A DNA stretch of 23,436 nt from Euryarchaeota archaeon UBA561 (GTDB lineage: Archaea; Thermoplasmatota; Poseidoniia; Poseidoniales; Poseidoniaceae), in NCBI GenBank assembly GCA_002502295.1, contig DANX01000102.1, positions 645-24,080 of the forward strand, given 5' to 3'. Positions within the stretch are counted from its first letter, which is position 1. The number at the start of each line of letters is the position of its first letter. Below are positions 6,713 to 14,158 of this stretch, piece after piece. Position numbers and translations under genes: made by a program. Below the pieces are notes generated by a model. That model was not told where the DNA came from. It ran no database searches and saw only the letters and a list, made by a program, of their open reading frames with translations.

Positions 6713-7660
6713 TCAACTGCCTTCGTAGATGTTCATGGCTTCGTCAACCGATGCACCCTCGCATATGATGGCGTGGCAAGCCGCCGTCATACGAACGGCT
6801 TCTTCGGTCGTTTTCTGATGGATGTTGCGGCCTGTGGCAGCACCTCGGCATCCCGAAATGGCCATTTGGTCGAAAAGGCGTTGGAGGAAATCACGTGGAG
6901 GAAGGGTCCCGCCGCCCGAACAAATAATTCCTGTTCGACCGGCTGCTTCAACGGCAATCTGGAGTGATTCAGGTTGTGTCATACCCTCAAAGGCGCGCGG
7001 ATAATTCACCTTTGCGAAATCAGCACCAATGCAGCTGGCGACACCAGCGGCTCCTGAGATGAGTTGGGGATCTTTTTCGTCAGCAACCGCTTGGCCACGA
7101 GGGTACATCCAAACCACCGAAATCATACCGAGTTCGTGGGCCTGTCGAATGAAGTGAGCCGCTTCAGTGAGCATTTCATGTTCGTACTCACTGCCGATGT
7201 ACACAGTGTAGCCAATACCGACGACGTTGATGCCGTTGTGGACAAGTGACATCACATCGTCCATGTCCCAAAGTGCTTGGCTGATGGGGTCGCGTTGTGC
7301 GGTTTTGACCAGGTGGGATTTGGAATTGAGTTTCACAAGGTAAGGAACATCGGGGTTGTCACGAGCGTATTGTGCAATAAGTCCGCACTGTCCAGCAAGA
7401 ACGCCAATGGTTCCGTCGGCGTGTGCCCTGGCACCGATTTCAAACAAATGGCCGGGGTCGTTTGACGAGCGTGGAATGGTTTTCCCACCGTCGTAGAAGT
7501 CATCGTTGAGGTGTTCGATTTTCTGGTCGCACGCAAAGAGGTTCATGTAGCCTGTTCCTGCCGTGGCCGCATGCATGTTGTCGAGGTACGTCTCAATCAA
7601 CTCATCAGGTACATCGGCTGGAACATGAATCTCTGTCATGGGAATCACGTCGGAGTTCAT
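6713..7660 (-). CDS. Class I fructose-1,6-bisphosphate aldolase (DhnA/archaeal type)
   Basis: The 315-residue protein belongs to the DhnA-type (beta/alpha)8 class I aldolase family, which cleaves or forms fructose-1,6-bisphosphate through a lysine Schiff base. DQKIEHLNDDF at 45-55 is a family signature, PYLVKLNSKSHL follows at 106-117, and K217 in FAKVNYP is the expected Schiff-base lysine. Phosphate-binding loops are SGGG at 248-251 and GRNIHQ at 277-282. A related enzyme in archaeal aromatic amino acid synthesis (ADTH synthase) has the same fold, but the DQKIEHL signature favours aldolase. The ATG at 7660 overlaps the stop of the hydratase by four bases (ATGA); a second ATG at 7639 is an alternative start. 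Confidence 0.85.
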   Translation of the reverse strand: MNSDVIPMTEIHVPADVPDELIETYLDNMHAATAGTGYMNLFACDQKIEHLNDDFYDGGKTIPRSSNDPGHLFEIGARAHADGTIGVLAGQCGLIAQYARDNPDVPYLVKLNSKSHLVKTAQRDPISQALWDMDDVMSLVHNGINVVGIGYTVYIGSEYEHEMLTEAAHFIRQAHELGMISVVWMYPRGQAVADEKDPQLISGAAGVASCIGADFAKVNYPRAFEGMTQPESLQIAVEAAGRTGIICSGGGTLPPRDFLQRLFDQMAISGCRGAATGRNIHQKTTEEAVRMTAACHAIICEGASVDEAMNIYEGS

Positions 7661-8547
7661 TGGCCGGTAAAGTTCGCCACGCGCTTCTCTACATAGGCGG
7701 CAATGCCTTCTTTGGCGTCGTCGCTGTTGAAGAGCGAAGCTTGCAATTCACGTTCAAGCGCCAGGTGGTACTCAAACGGAATCTCTGGCCCGGTTTGACA
7801 CGATCGCTTGATGTTTCCAACGGCCTTGACGGCCTTGTTGGGGAGCGTGAATTGACTGCACCAATCAAGAATGTCTCGGCGGAAGTCATCTGAGTCGCCT
7901 TCCCAAATGTGGTTGATGAGGTTGCAGCCGTGAGCGTCCTCGAAGGACATGAGTTCGCCGGTAACCATCATCTCAAGTGCCTTGGCCTTGCCAATGAGGC
8001 GGGTCAATCGCGCCGTACCACCGGTTCCTGCGAGGACTCCGAGGTTAATCTCCGGAAGGCCGACTTTTCCAGCATTCTTTCGTGCAATTCGAATGTCTGC
8101 TGCCATGGCGATCTCAAGACCACCACCAACAGCGTGGCCGTTGATGGCACAAACAACCAGTTTGGAGGTTTGCTCCAGTCGAGAAAGGGTTTCGTTGGCG
8201 TGAAGGCAGAAATTGTACTTGAAGCCGGGACTCACGCTGTTCAGCATTTGGATGGAGGCACCGGCTGAAAAGAATGAGGCTCCATTACCGGTCAGAACGA
8301 TGCACGTAACGTCGTCGTCAAACCGTGCCCGAACGATGGCCTCATCGATGTCGAGCATCATGCCGTGAGTGTAGGTGTTGGGCGAGCGGTCGTTTGGCGC
8401 TTCTAAGGGAGCGCCTGCGGAATCGGAGGTCAATTCAATGACAGCGATGCCGTTCTCGGTCACGCCGTAATTTACGAGGCGGTTGGTCATTGGCTCAAGT
8501 TTCAATCCGTAAAGGTCGCTCATGCCTTGTCCCACAGGGGTCGGCAT
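7657..8547 (-). CDS. Enoyl-CoA hydratase/isomerase family protein
   Basis: This 296-residue crotonase-fold protein carries the oxyanion-hole motifs FSAGAS (93-98) and GHAVGGGLEIAMAADIRIA (137-155). It has both catalytic glutamates expected of a true hydratase, E145 in GGGLE and E166 in LPEINLG. It probably hydrates a 2-enoyl-CoA; chain length is unknown. An insert of about 15 residues after strand 2 (SAGAPLEAPNDRSP) is longer than usual. ATG 8547 shares a base with the TAA of the reductase (TAATG), so translation is likely coupled; ATG 8523 is a plausible later start. The mix with a lipid reductase and an aldolase is metabolically odd. Confidence 0.88.
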   Translation of the reverse strand: MPTPVGQGMSDLYGLKLEPMTNRLVNYGVTENGIAVIELTSDSAGAPLEAPNDRSPNTYTHGMMLDIDEAIVRARFDDDVTCIVLTGNGASFFSAGASIQMLNSVSPGFKYNFCLHANETLSRLEQTSKLVVCAINGHAVGGGLEIAMAADIRIARKNAGKVGLPEINLGVLAGTGGTARLTRLIGKAKALEMMVTGELMSFEDAHGCNLINHIWEGDSDDFRRDILDWCSQFTLPNKAVKAVGNIKRSCQTGPEIPFEYHLALERELQASLFNSDDAKEGIAAYVEKRVANFTGQ

Positions 8548-9824
8548 TAAGAAGAAATCGCTGAGATTTCTTGCGCTTCACCCTCGGAATCGCTTGCAAA
8601 CGAGACATGCCCCCCGCCCCGACGCACTGCTTCCCACCGAGCCTTGGCGAGGTCAGCTTCCTTGCTTTGCTCCCAATTGTCCCTCGCCTTCGCCTTGCGG
8701 AAGGGCAATCGAAGCGGGCGAGTTGGACCCTTGCCACGCTTCAGCATGAACGGAGAGGTCATGCGGAACACCAACCGCTTGAACAGGGTCGGACGAAACA
8801 GTCGGCCAATCCAACGCAGGCCGTTTCCACTTCGCTTTTGGTCCTTCATCCAATTGACGCACATTCGCTTGAACATGCGATCTCCCACCCTGTTCATCAG
8901 CCACCGATTGGCCACGCTGGTTCGAACATATGGAAGCAAATGGCGACGAACCTGTTTGTCGTATGATGTTCCACCCAAGATCTCCTCGGCGGCAAGCACA
9001 CCGGACCAAACCGCCATACGCATGCCGAAGCCCCACATGAAATCTTGAAGGCCGCCTGACTCACCAACGTAATGCTGACCCGTGGCCGGGTCGGTGTAAT
9101 TGCCGTTGAGGGTGAAATCCCCTTTTCCACCGACCCGTTTGATCGGATGGATGTCGATTTCAGGGTAAAGGCGCTGATAACAGGCGATGGTTTCGTTCAG
9201 GAAACGATCACTTTTCTTTTGCTTCCGCCACAAGCATGTGCAGATAAGCCCTACACCATCAATGATGATGAGGTAGCTGTAGGCACCTGGGGCAAGTTTG
9301 TCGTTCAACTGGAACGCGATGTGGTTTGGATGCGTTGTGTGGAAAATTTCACCGAGGGCGATAGCCGAGGTGTCTTTTGGCCCACATGCCACAATATCGG
9401 CGTCTTTCTGGGAAATTCTGGATTTGTAGTGGAGGGTTGCACCGGCTTCAATAGCCATCCGTTTGAACGCCTGGTCAATGGTGTGCTCGGACGTGCCTCG
9501 TTCAACAATTCGATAAGCGACACCGTCGGATTTTGCTTGCGTGATTTCATCGTCTGGATGGATTAAATCAACGACAGAGAACGCCGTTGATTTGAACGAG
9601 GTTGCGTCAAACCCCCATGCCTCAAGTTGGTCAAAGAAATCTTCATCCATGCTCCAGTTTTCTAACGCCTGAAAATCACCGTCAAAGCGGGCTCCAGAAT
9701 CTGCGCGAATGTCGTGCACGTGGACTTCTTTTCCAGCCTTGGCTAGCACGATGGCGGCGGCCAACCCAGACAATCCTGCGCCCATCACCGTGATGGGGTC
9801 GGACGGTGGAGATGTTTCGGCCAT
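8547..9824 (-). CDS. Geranylgeranyl-reductase-like FAD-dependent oxidoreductase
   Basis: The 425-residue flavoprotein opens with a Rossmann FAD motif, VMGAGLSGLAAAIVLAKAG, ending in an acidic residue (HVHD) that would bind the FAD ribose. A later YVGESGGLQDFMWGFG corresponds to the second FAD contact of the geranylgeranyl-reductase group, which usually reads GDAAG. Family members saturate the isoprenoid chains of archaeal lipids or quinones; substrate is inferred only. The C-terminus is rich in K, R and W and may lie at the membrane. I start at ATG 9824, because the frame upstream to 10166 has no family similarity and lies antisense to MoaE. The 52-bp gap to MoaE must hold both promoters, implying short or absent leaders. 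Confidence 0.75.
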   Translation of the reverse strand: MAETSPPSDPITVMGAGLSGLAAAIVLAKAGKEVHVHDIRADSGARFDGDFQALENWSMDEDFFDQLEAWGFDATSFKSTAFSVVDLIHPDDEITQAKSDGVAYRIVERGTSEHTIDQAFKRMAIEAGATLHYKSRISQKDADIVACGPKDTSAIALGEIFHTTHPNHIAFQLNDKLAPGAYSYLIIIDGVGLICTCLWRKQKKSDRFLNETIACYQRLYPEIDIHPIKRVGGKGDFTLNGNYTDPATGQHYVGESGGLQDFMWGFGMRMAVWSGVLAAEEILGGTSYDKQVRRHLLPYVRTSVANRWLMNRVGDRMFKRMCVNWMKDQKRSGNGLRWIGRLFRPTLFKRLVFRMTSPFMLKRGKGPTRPLRLPFRKAKARDNWEQSKEADLAKARWEAVRRGGGHVSFASDSEGEAQEISAISS

Positions 9825-9876
9825 GCACAGCCATGGAGGCGTGAGGTTTGAATGATGTGCTTCCCTCGTTCGAACC

Positions 9877-10302
9877 ATGTCGGGGACCGTTTTGGTGGAA
9901 GAAGCCCCCGTCGTTCTGAAGCCAAACGACCTGCTGGCGAGGCTCGACACGAAGGGGTGCGGGGCCGTCGTCAGTTTTCTGGGACTCACACGAGAAACCG
10001 AAGGCGAGGACGATGTGTTGCGGTTGGAATTCGATGCGTGGCAGAACAAACTCACTCCGGTCCTCGCATCCTTGGGACAACAAGCCATCGAATTGTTCGG
10101 GGTCTCTTCGGTTGCCATGGCGCATCGGACCGGTTCGGTCGGGCCACAGGAACCCATTGTCGCCATTCATGTTGGCAGCGCACATCGGAAAGAGGCGTTC
10201 ACAGCCTGCGAATGGCTCATTGATGAATTGAAGAAGCAAGCACCCATATGGAAGAAAGAGGTCACAACAGGTGGCGAGAGATGGAAGGAGGGTTTGGGTT
10301 GA
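9877..10302 (+). CDS. moaE: Molybdopterin synthase catalytic subunit MoaE
   Basis: At 141 residues this matches the usual MoaE length. It catalyses sulfur insertion into precursor Z (cPMP) with the sulfur carrier MoaD. Family motifs include GAVVSFLGLTR (29-39), HRTGSVGPQEPIVAIHVGSA (83-102), and ELKKQAPIWKKE (117-128), in which K119 and K126 match the catalytic lysines of the E. coli enzyme, followed by GGERW. No MoaD is visible in the window. The ATG at 9877 has no ribosome site, so a leaderless start is likely. It overlaps the start of moaC. Confidence 0.95.
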   Translation: MSGTVLVEEAPVVLKPNDLLARLDTKGCGAVVSFLGLTRETEGEDDVLRLEFDAWQNKLTPVLASLGQQAIELFGVSSVAMAHRTGSVGPQEPIVAIHVGSAHRKEAFTACEWLIDELKKQAPIWKKEVTTGGERWKEGLG

Positions 10303-10751
10303 GTGAAAAAACCATCAAAGGCATCATCGATATTGGAAAAAAACCCGTTGTTGAGCGTCAAGCAACCGCTCGTGGAAGGGTCGTGCTCACGGAAGCGAGC
10401 AAGTTAGCCATTGAATCAGACTCCGTCAAGAAAGGGAATGTCTTGGAAGCATCCACTGTTGCCGCTTTGCAGGCCGTTAAGGAAACACCACGGATCATAC
10501 CGCACTGCCACCCAATACCCCTCGAGGGAACCGAAGTAACGTGGACATGGGAAAAGAACAGCCTCTGGTGCACCGTTTCTGTGTCCGCTCACTACAAAAC
10601 CGGCATCGAAATGGAAGCCCTGACGGGAGTTGCCGCAGGCCTTCTTTGCGCCTTCGACATGGTGAAATCCTTGGAAAAAGACGAACAGGGTCAATACCCT
10701 GTTGCGAGGATTACCGACCTTGAAGTGGTGCGGAAGTTCAAGGGATTGTGA
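10299..10751 (+). CDS. moaC: Cyclic pyranopterin monophosphate synthase MoaC
   Basis: MoaC converts the MoaA product to cPMP. The 150-residue product has the archaeal opening IIDIGKKPVVERQA, then the active-site segment PHCHPI and the highly conserved KTGIEMEALTGV, ending with ITDLEVVRKFKG. I favour the TTG at 10299 because it overlaps the moaE stop (TTGA) and has GGAGG 9 bases upstream. An ATG at 10281 would add six residues and an ATG at 10248 eleven more, both within moaE. MoaE and MoaC being adjacent points to molybdenum or tungsten cofactor synthesis, although no molybdoenzyme is in the window. Confidence 0.93.
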   Translation: MSEKTIKGIIDIGKKPVVERQATARGRVVLTEASKLAIESDSVKKGNVLEASTVAALQAVKETPRIIPHCHPIPLEGTEVTWTWEKNSLWCTVSVSAHYKTGIEMEALTGVAAGLLCAFDMVKSLEKDEQGQYPVARITDLEVVRKFKGL

Positions 10752-10763
10752 ACCGTTGTATTG

Positions 10764-11744
10764 ATGGCGTTCCCGCGTGTCCAACGGTACATGGGCATCA
10801 CCACCAACCTGGCACACCATTTCCTCGAAGCGGTTGACCAAGCGGCCATCGCCAGCGCTGCATGGCGCGGCAAGGGCGATAAAAACGCTGCAGATGATGC
10901 TGCAGTCGAAGCCATGCGCCAAACATTCGATGCCGTGCCTTTCGACGGCCGTGTTGCCATTGGGGAAGGCGAACGAGACGAAGCACCCATGCTCTACATT
11001 GGGGAAGAACTCGGTTCAATGGTTGGTCAGCCGAATGCACCACAAATTGACATTGCCGTGGACCCCCTTGAGTGCACCAACAATTGCGCCGACAACCAAC
11101 CCAACTCCATCGCCGTCTTGGCGGCCGCCCCGCGAGGTACACTCCTTCACGCACCCGATTGCTACATGGACAAACTGGCCGCAGGCCCGGATCTTGCCAA
11201 GCATGTCTCCCTCGACGGTGGTGCAACCTACAACATAGAGCAAGCCATGCACGTGTTGGATTGTGTAGCAGGTGATGTCCGCATTGTCGCCCTCGATCGT
11301 GAACGGCATCATGAACTGTTCAAGGAGATACGGGCAACGGGTGCCCAACTGCATCTTCTCGGCGATGGCGATGTCTCCGGCGCCCTTTGGGCTGCTAAGG
11401 AGGACGGTCCCTTTGACATGCTCATGGGCATAGGAGCTGCACCAGAAGGCGTGATTTCCGCCACAGCTCTCCGAGGCATCGGCGGGATGTTTGAGGGCCG
11501 ACTGGTGTTTCGATCGCCCGAAGAAGAAGCAAGAGCAGAAACAATGGTGAACGATGATTTAACGCGCTTGTGGAAAGCCGACGATCTTTGCAAAAGCGAG
11601 GATGCGATCTTTGCAGCATCGGGTGTGTGCGATGGATACTTGCCCGGCGTGAAAGTTGATGAGCAACACACGACCACGTTCAATGAACTCATCGACGTAT
11701 CGGCCAAAACGGTTGTTCGCTCGGAGGAGCGACGCCCCTTGTGA
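10764..11744 (+). CDS. glpX: Class II (GlpX-type) fructose-1,6-bisphosphatase
   Basis: The 326-residue protein carries GlpX family signatures: KGDKNAADDAAVEAMR (37-52), RVAIGEGERDEAPMLYIGEE (63-82) and the metal-binding DPxE motif at 100-103, followed by QPNSIAVLA. It dephosphorylates fructose-1,6-bisphosphate in gluconeogenesis, the step after the aldolase encoded 3 kb away. An unusual feature is DPLECTNNCADNQ where most family members read DPIEGT or DPIDGT: the glycine after the metal-binding glutamate is cysteine (C104) and a second cysteine follows at C108. The preferred start is ATG 10764, 12 bp after moaC; an adjacent TTG at 10761 is less likely. Confidence 0.92.
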   Translation: MAFPRVQRYMGITTNLAHHFLEAVDQAAIASAAWRGKGDKNAADDAAVEAMRQTFDAVPFDGRVAIGEGERDEAPMLYIGEELGSMVGQPNAPQIDIAVDPLECTNNCADNQPNSIAVLAAAPRGTLLHAPDCYMDKLAAGPDLAKHVSLDGGATYNIEQAMHVLDCVAGDVRIVALDRERHHELFKEIRATGAQLHLLGDGDVSGALWAAKEDGPFDMLMGIGAAPEGVISATALRGIGGMFEGRLVFRSPEEEARAETMVNDDLTRLWKADDLCKSEDAIFAASGVCDGYLPGVKVDEQHTTTFNELIDVSAKTVVRSEERRPL

Positions 11745-11760
11745 GCGATGAGGAAAAAGC

Positions 11761-12384
11761 ATGGCCCAACAACTTCGAATCGACGTTCGCCTTCCAGAAG
11801 GGCATTGGGCAGGAGACGTGACCCGTTCCCACCCAACAGCGACTCTCCGCATCGAGCAACATATGCCGATGAGCAAAGGAAGAGGGACAGCACGCTGCTG
11901 GAGCAATGTGAGCCTTCATGAAACCGTTCGCGCGCATGAGGGAATAGACACCTGCACGGAACCTGAGGATGGACGCTTTTCAGTGAACATCTCAGCCGGA
12001 GGCGGGGGTTTTCTTCGCCCGCTGGTGGACCTCGGTGTTGTGCCGCGGACCCCGTTTGAAGTCAGAGATGGGTGGGTAGAATGGACGGTTGAGGGGAGTC
12101 GGGAAACCATGCGCTCTTTGGTGAACCAATTTCGCGCCGACGAGACACCCCACCGTTTGCTCTCGACGAGAAGCACAGGTTCTCGTTTGCTCACGTCCCG
12201 TCAACGAGAAGTGTTTGAGGTGGCGTCCAGAGAAGGCTACTGGGATGTGCCGCGACGCGTCAACCTGACCGAACTGGCGGTGTTGCTCGGGGTCGCTAAG
12301 TCGACACTATCCAATCAGCTACAACGGATCGAATCCGCCGTGTTCCACGCCTTCACTGAAGAGATACGTCGGCAGAGCAACTAA
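11761..12384 (+). CDS. Bat-type HTH_10 transcriptional regulator
   Basis: The last 60 residues match the archaeal Bat/HTH_10 domain: LTSRQREVFEVASREGYWDV followed by RRVNLTELAVLLGVAKSTLS and NQLQRIESAV. The first 140 residues probably form an input domain seen in haloarchaeal Bat-like proteins; no PAS or GAF motif is obvious. GAGGA lies about 5-9 nt before ATG 11761, and the gene starts 16 bp after glpX, so it is likely in that operon. Its stop codon touches the first copy of a tandem repeat upstream of the BoxB-like gene, making it the leading candidate regulator of that operon. Target and signal are inferred. Confidence 0.88.
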   Translation: MAQQLRIDVRLPEGHWAGDVTRSHPTATLRIEQHMPMSKGRGTARCWSNVSLHETVRAHEGIDTCTEPEDGRFSVNISAGGGGFLRPLVDLGVVPRTPFEVRDGWVEWTVEGSRETMRSLVNQFRADETPHRLLSTRSTGSRLLTSRQREVFEVASREGYWDVPRRVNLTELAVLLGVAKSTLSNQLQRIESAVFHAFTEEIRRQSN

Positions 12385-12407
12385 CATGTTCGTGCGAACA
12401 TGTTCGT
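12383..12407 (+). promoter_or_regulatory. Tandem operator AACATGTTCGT x2
   Basis: Two identical 11-base copies of AACATGTTCGT lie at 12383-12393 and 12397-12407, a period of 14 bp. Each contains the perfect 8-base palindrome AACATGTT. Together they create a 9-bp inverted repeat (ACATGTTCG-tg-CGAACATGT, 12384-12403). The block lies just upstream of a TATA box, the position where archaeal activators or repressors bind. The first copy overlaps the stop codon of the Bat-like gene. Confidence 0.7.
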
Positions 12408-12410
12408 AAA

Positions 12411-12424
12411 GGGTATAAGGAGGT
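12411..12424 (+). promoter_or_regulatory. TATA box of the BoxB-like operon (with SD-like AAGGAGGT)
   Basis: GGGTATAAGG centres about 27 bp before ATG 12443, the spacing expected if transcription starts at the start codon itself (leaderless mRNA). The overlapping AAGGAGGT at 12417-12424 looks like a strong ribosome site but is 18 nt from the ATG, too far for normal use. Only a short TTG-initiated frame at 12432 would fit it. Confidence 0.5.
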
Positions 12425-12442
12425 CGCCGTCTTGGCATATAC

Positions 12443-13603
12443 ATGGACAATCTTCCGAAGACATGGGACGACTGGATTGAAAACTTTGAAGCCTGGCAAG
12501 ACAACGTTGGTTACGACAGAGAATGGATGGGTGATTTCGACCTCTCCATCAAGTTTGACTGGGAGCGGGCTGGCGATGTCATCGAATATGGCGATTACGC
12601 CGGTCGGGCAAAGTGGGAGCGCTCACTTCAGGTGCCACACCAAAGTATGCGCGACGCTCTTGTGAGCATGATCACGGTGCAAGGTGACACCGAGTTTGCA
12701 TCGGTCGAGCAACAGCGACACCTCCTCGCCACCGCACCAACCGATTACGACCGCTACGCTGCCGCCCGCATCATGGCAGAAGAGCAGCGACATGGTTGGC
12801 AAATGGCCTACCTTCTGATGACCTACTTCGGCCAACAAGGACGACGTGAGGCACAAAAACTGCTTGAGCGCAATGCGCAAGAAGGCGACCGCCTTCTGGG
12901 AGCTTTCAACCGACCGATGACCCATTGGCTTGACTTCTTCTGCTATACTATGTTCGTGGACCGCGACGGGAAATTCCAACTTGGGATGCTCTCCACCTCG
13001 GCCTTCAAGCCCCTCGCTGCGAGCATGGGCCCCATGCTCAAGGAGGAAGCCTTCCACTTGGGAACCGGATCAAACGGGCTACGCCGTGTCATCAAGGCAG
13101 GCGTTCTCCCCCTAGACCTCCTTCAGAGGTACATCAACCAGTGGGTCGCAACGGCTCACGATTTGTTCGGTGTAGACGAATCCTCCTCAGCCCATTGGGC
13201 GTATGTGTGGGGCGTCAAAGGACGCTGGGACGAGCGGAAAAAACTCGATGCAGACATTGAAGTTTCAAAGGAGAAACTCAACGAAGAAGCCCGCCACCAC
13301 TACCACGAAGAAATTGTCCGTGAGGTCCGAAAGCTGTGCAGCTATCTCCCTGACGATGTGCCGAAGCTGTACGTTCCCCACGAGAACTTCAACCGAGAAA
13401 TCGGACCGTACAAGCGTCAGCGATACACGGTCGAAGGAACCAAGTTTGATGGAACCGACGACGAATGGGACGAGTATGTCAAGAACCACCTGCCAACCGA
13501 CCAAGATGAAGAAGACCTCAAGGAATACTTCAAGCAGCAATGGGTTGCAGAAAAGCCCATGACTGCCAAGCAAATTGCTTCCGGTATTGGCGCAAATGCC
13601 TGA
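12443..13603 (+). CDS. BoxB-family di-iron epoxidase (benzoyl-CoA 2,3-epoxidase-like)
   Basis: The 386-residue protein resembles BoxB, the di-iron oxygenase that epoxidises benzoyl-CoA, and more distantly PaaA. Shared segments include QGDTEFASVEQQRHL (80-94), AEEQRHGWQMAYLL (112-125), DRDGKFQLGMLS (173-184) and KEEAFHL (200-206). By alignment from memory with Azoarcus BoxB, all iron ligands are kept: E84, E114, H117, D173, E202 and H205. The C-terminal FNREIG segment also matches. It is shorter than the roughly 470-residue bacterial BoxB, lacking an insert in the second half and a tail. Such enzymes need a reductase (BoxA), which is not in the window. Substrate could be benzoyl-CoA, phenylacetyl-CoA or another aryl-CoA. 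Confidence 0.85.
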   Translation: MDNLPKTWDDWIENFEAWQDNVGYDREWMGDFDLSIKFDWERAGDVIEYGDYAGRAKWERSLQVPHQSMRDALVSMITVQGDTEFASVEQQRHLLATAPTDYDRYAAARIMAEEQRHGWQMAYLLMTYFGQQGRREAQKLLERNAQEGDRLLGAFNRPMTHWLDFFCYTMFVDRDGKFQLGMLSTSAFKPLAASMGPMLKEEAFHLGTGSNGLRRVIKAGVLPLDLLQRYINQWVATAHDLFGVDESSSAHWAYVWGVKGRWDERKKLDADIEVSKEKLNEEARHHYHEEIVREVRKLCSYLPDDVPKLYVPHENFNREIGPYKRQRYTVEGTKFDGTDDEWDEYVKNHLPTDQDEEDLKEYFKQQWVAEKPMTAKQIASGIGANA

Positions 13604-13621
13604 TGGTTGGGTTGATTCAAG

Positions 13622-14158
13622 ATGATTCCCGTCGCCCTCTATGGCGTCAACGCAGAAATGTGTGAGCGCTTCTACGAAGATTTACCCGGACTGGTGCACG
13701 ACGCCTACGAAGACCGACCTTACCTCGAGTCCCTGTATGCGGTCCAAGCCGATCAGTCCATCGAGCACGTCAGCATCGCGGATGACTGGTCAAACCGAAA
13801 GCCGTTTGCATGGCCGGAAGACATTGTGAACGAAGTTGAAATGGTTCTTCGAACCACGACCTATCCCGATGTCTCCTTGCTTGAACATTTGATGACACTT
13901 GACGGCGTGGACGCGCAACGGATTTCAGAATGGATGCACTTCTCAACAAACCTCTTCCCAATCTATTCAGAAAAAGCATGCCAAACGCTTCAACGAATGG
14001 GCCTTGATACACCGTACAGACCAAACGACATTGCCAGTTATGGCCTGTATGTGAACAGAATTGAAGGCCTTAAACTCCATGCCCCAGCCGCAGGACTTCC
14101 GGAAATTGGACTCCCCCGAACCCGGATGCTGCAGTTGGGCCTGGAGCGATTTGAATGA
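13622..14158 (+). CDS. Unrecognised 178-residue acidic protein in the BoxB-like operon
   Basis: I do not recognise this family. The protein is soluble-looking, acidic, mostly helical by composition, with a conserved-looking N-terminus (MIPVALYGVNAEMCERFYED) and a C-terminal segment rich in proline and leucine. It has no cysteine cluster, P-loop or signal peptide. The gene begins 18 bp after the epoxidase and its stop overlaps the transporter start (ATGA), so it is embedded in the operon. That position suggests an accessory role for the epoxidase, such as a small subunit, assembly factor or substrate-delivery protein, but this is inference from context only. Confidence 0.8.
   Translation: MIPVALYGVNAEMCERFYEDLPGLVHDAYEDRPYLESLYAVQADQSIEHVSIADDWSNRKPFAWPEDIVNEVEMVLRTTTYPDVSLLEHLMTLDGVDAQRISEWMHFSTNLFPIYSEKACQTLQRMGLDTPYRPNDIASYGLYVNRIEGLKLHAPAAGLPEIGLPRTRMLQLGLERFE

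Noticed and set aside
9825..10166. 114-residue N-terminal extension of the reductase frame
   Set aside because: It is antisense to moaE, has no family similarity, and the FAD motif begins about 10 residues after the ATG at 9824.
11309..11893. Antisense frame of 194 residues opposite glpX
   Set aside because: It is serine-rich and has no motif; the opposite strand encodes conserved GlpX residues.
12432..12665. TTG-initiated frame with a well-spaced AAGGAGGT
   Set aside because: It overlaps the BoxB-like gene in another frame, has no protein-like pattern, and the BoxB-like reading has conserved catalytic residues from early on.
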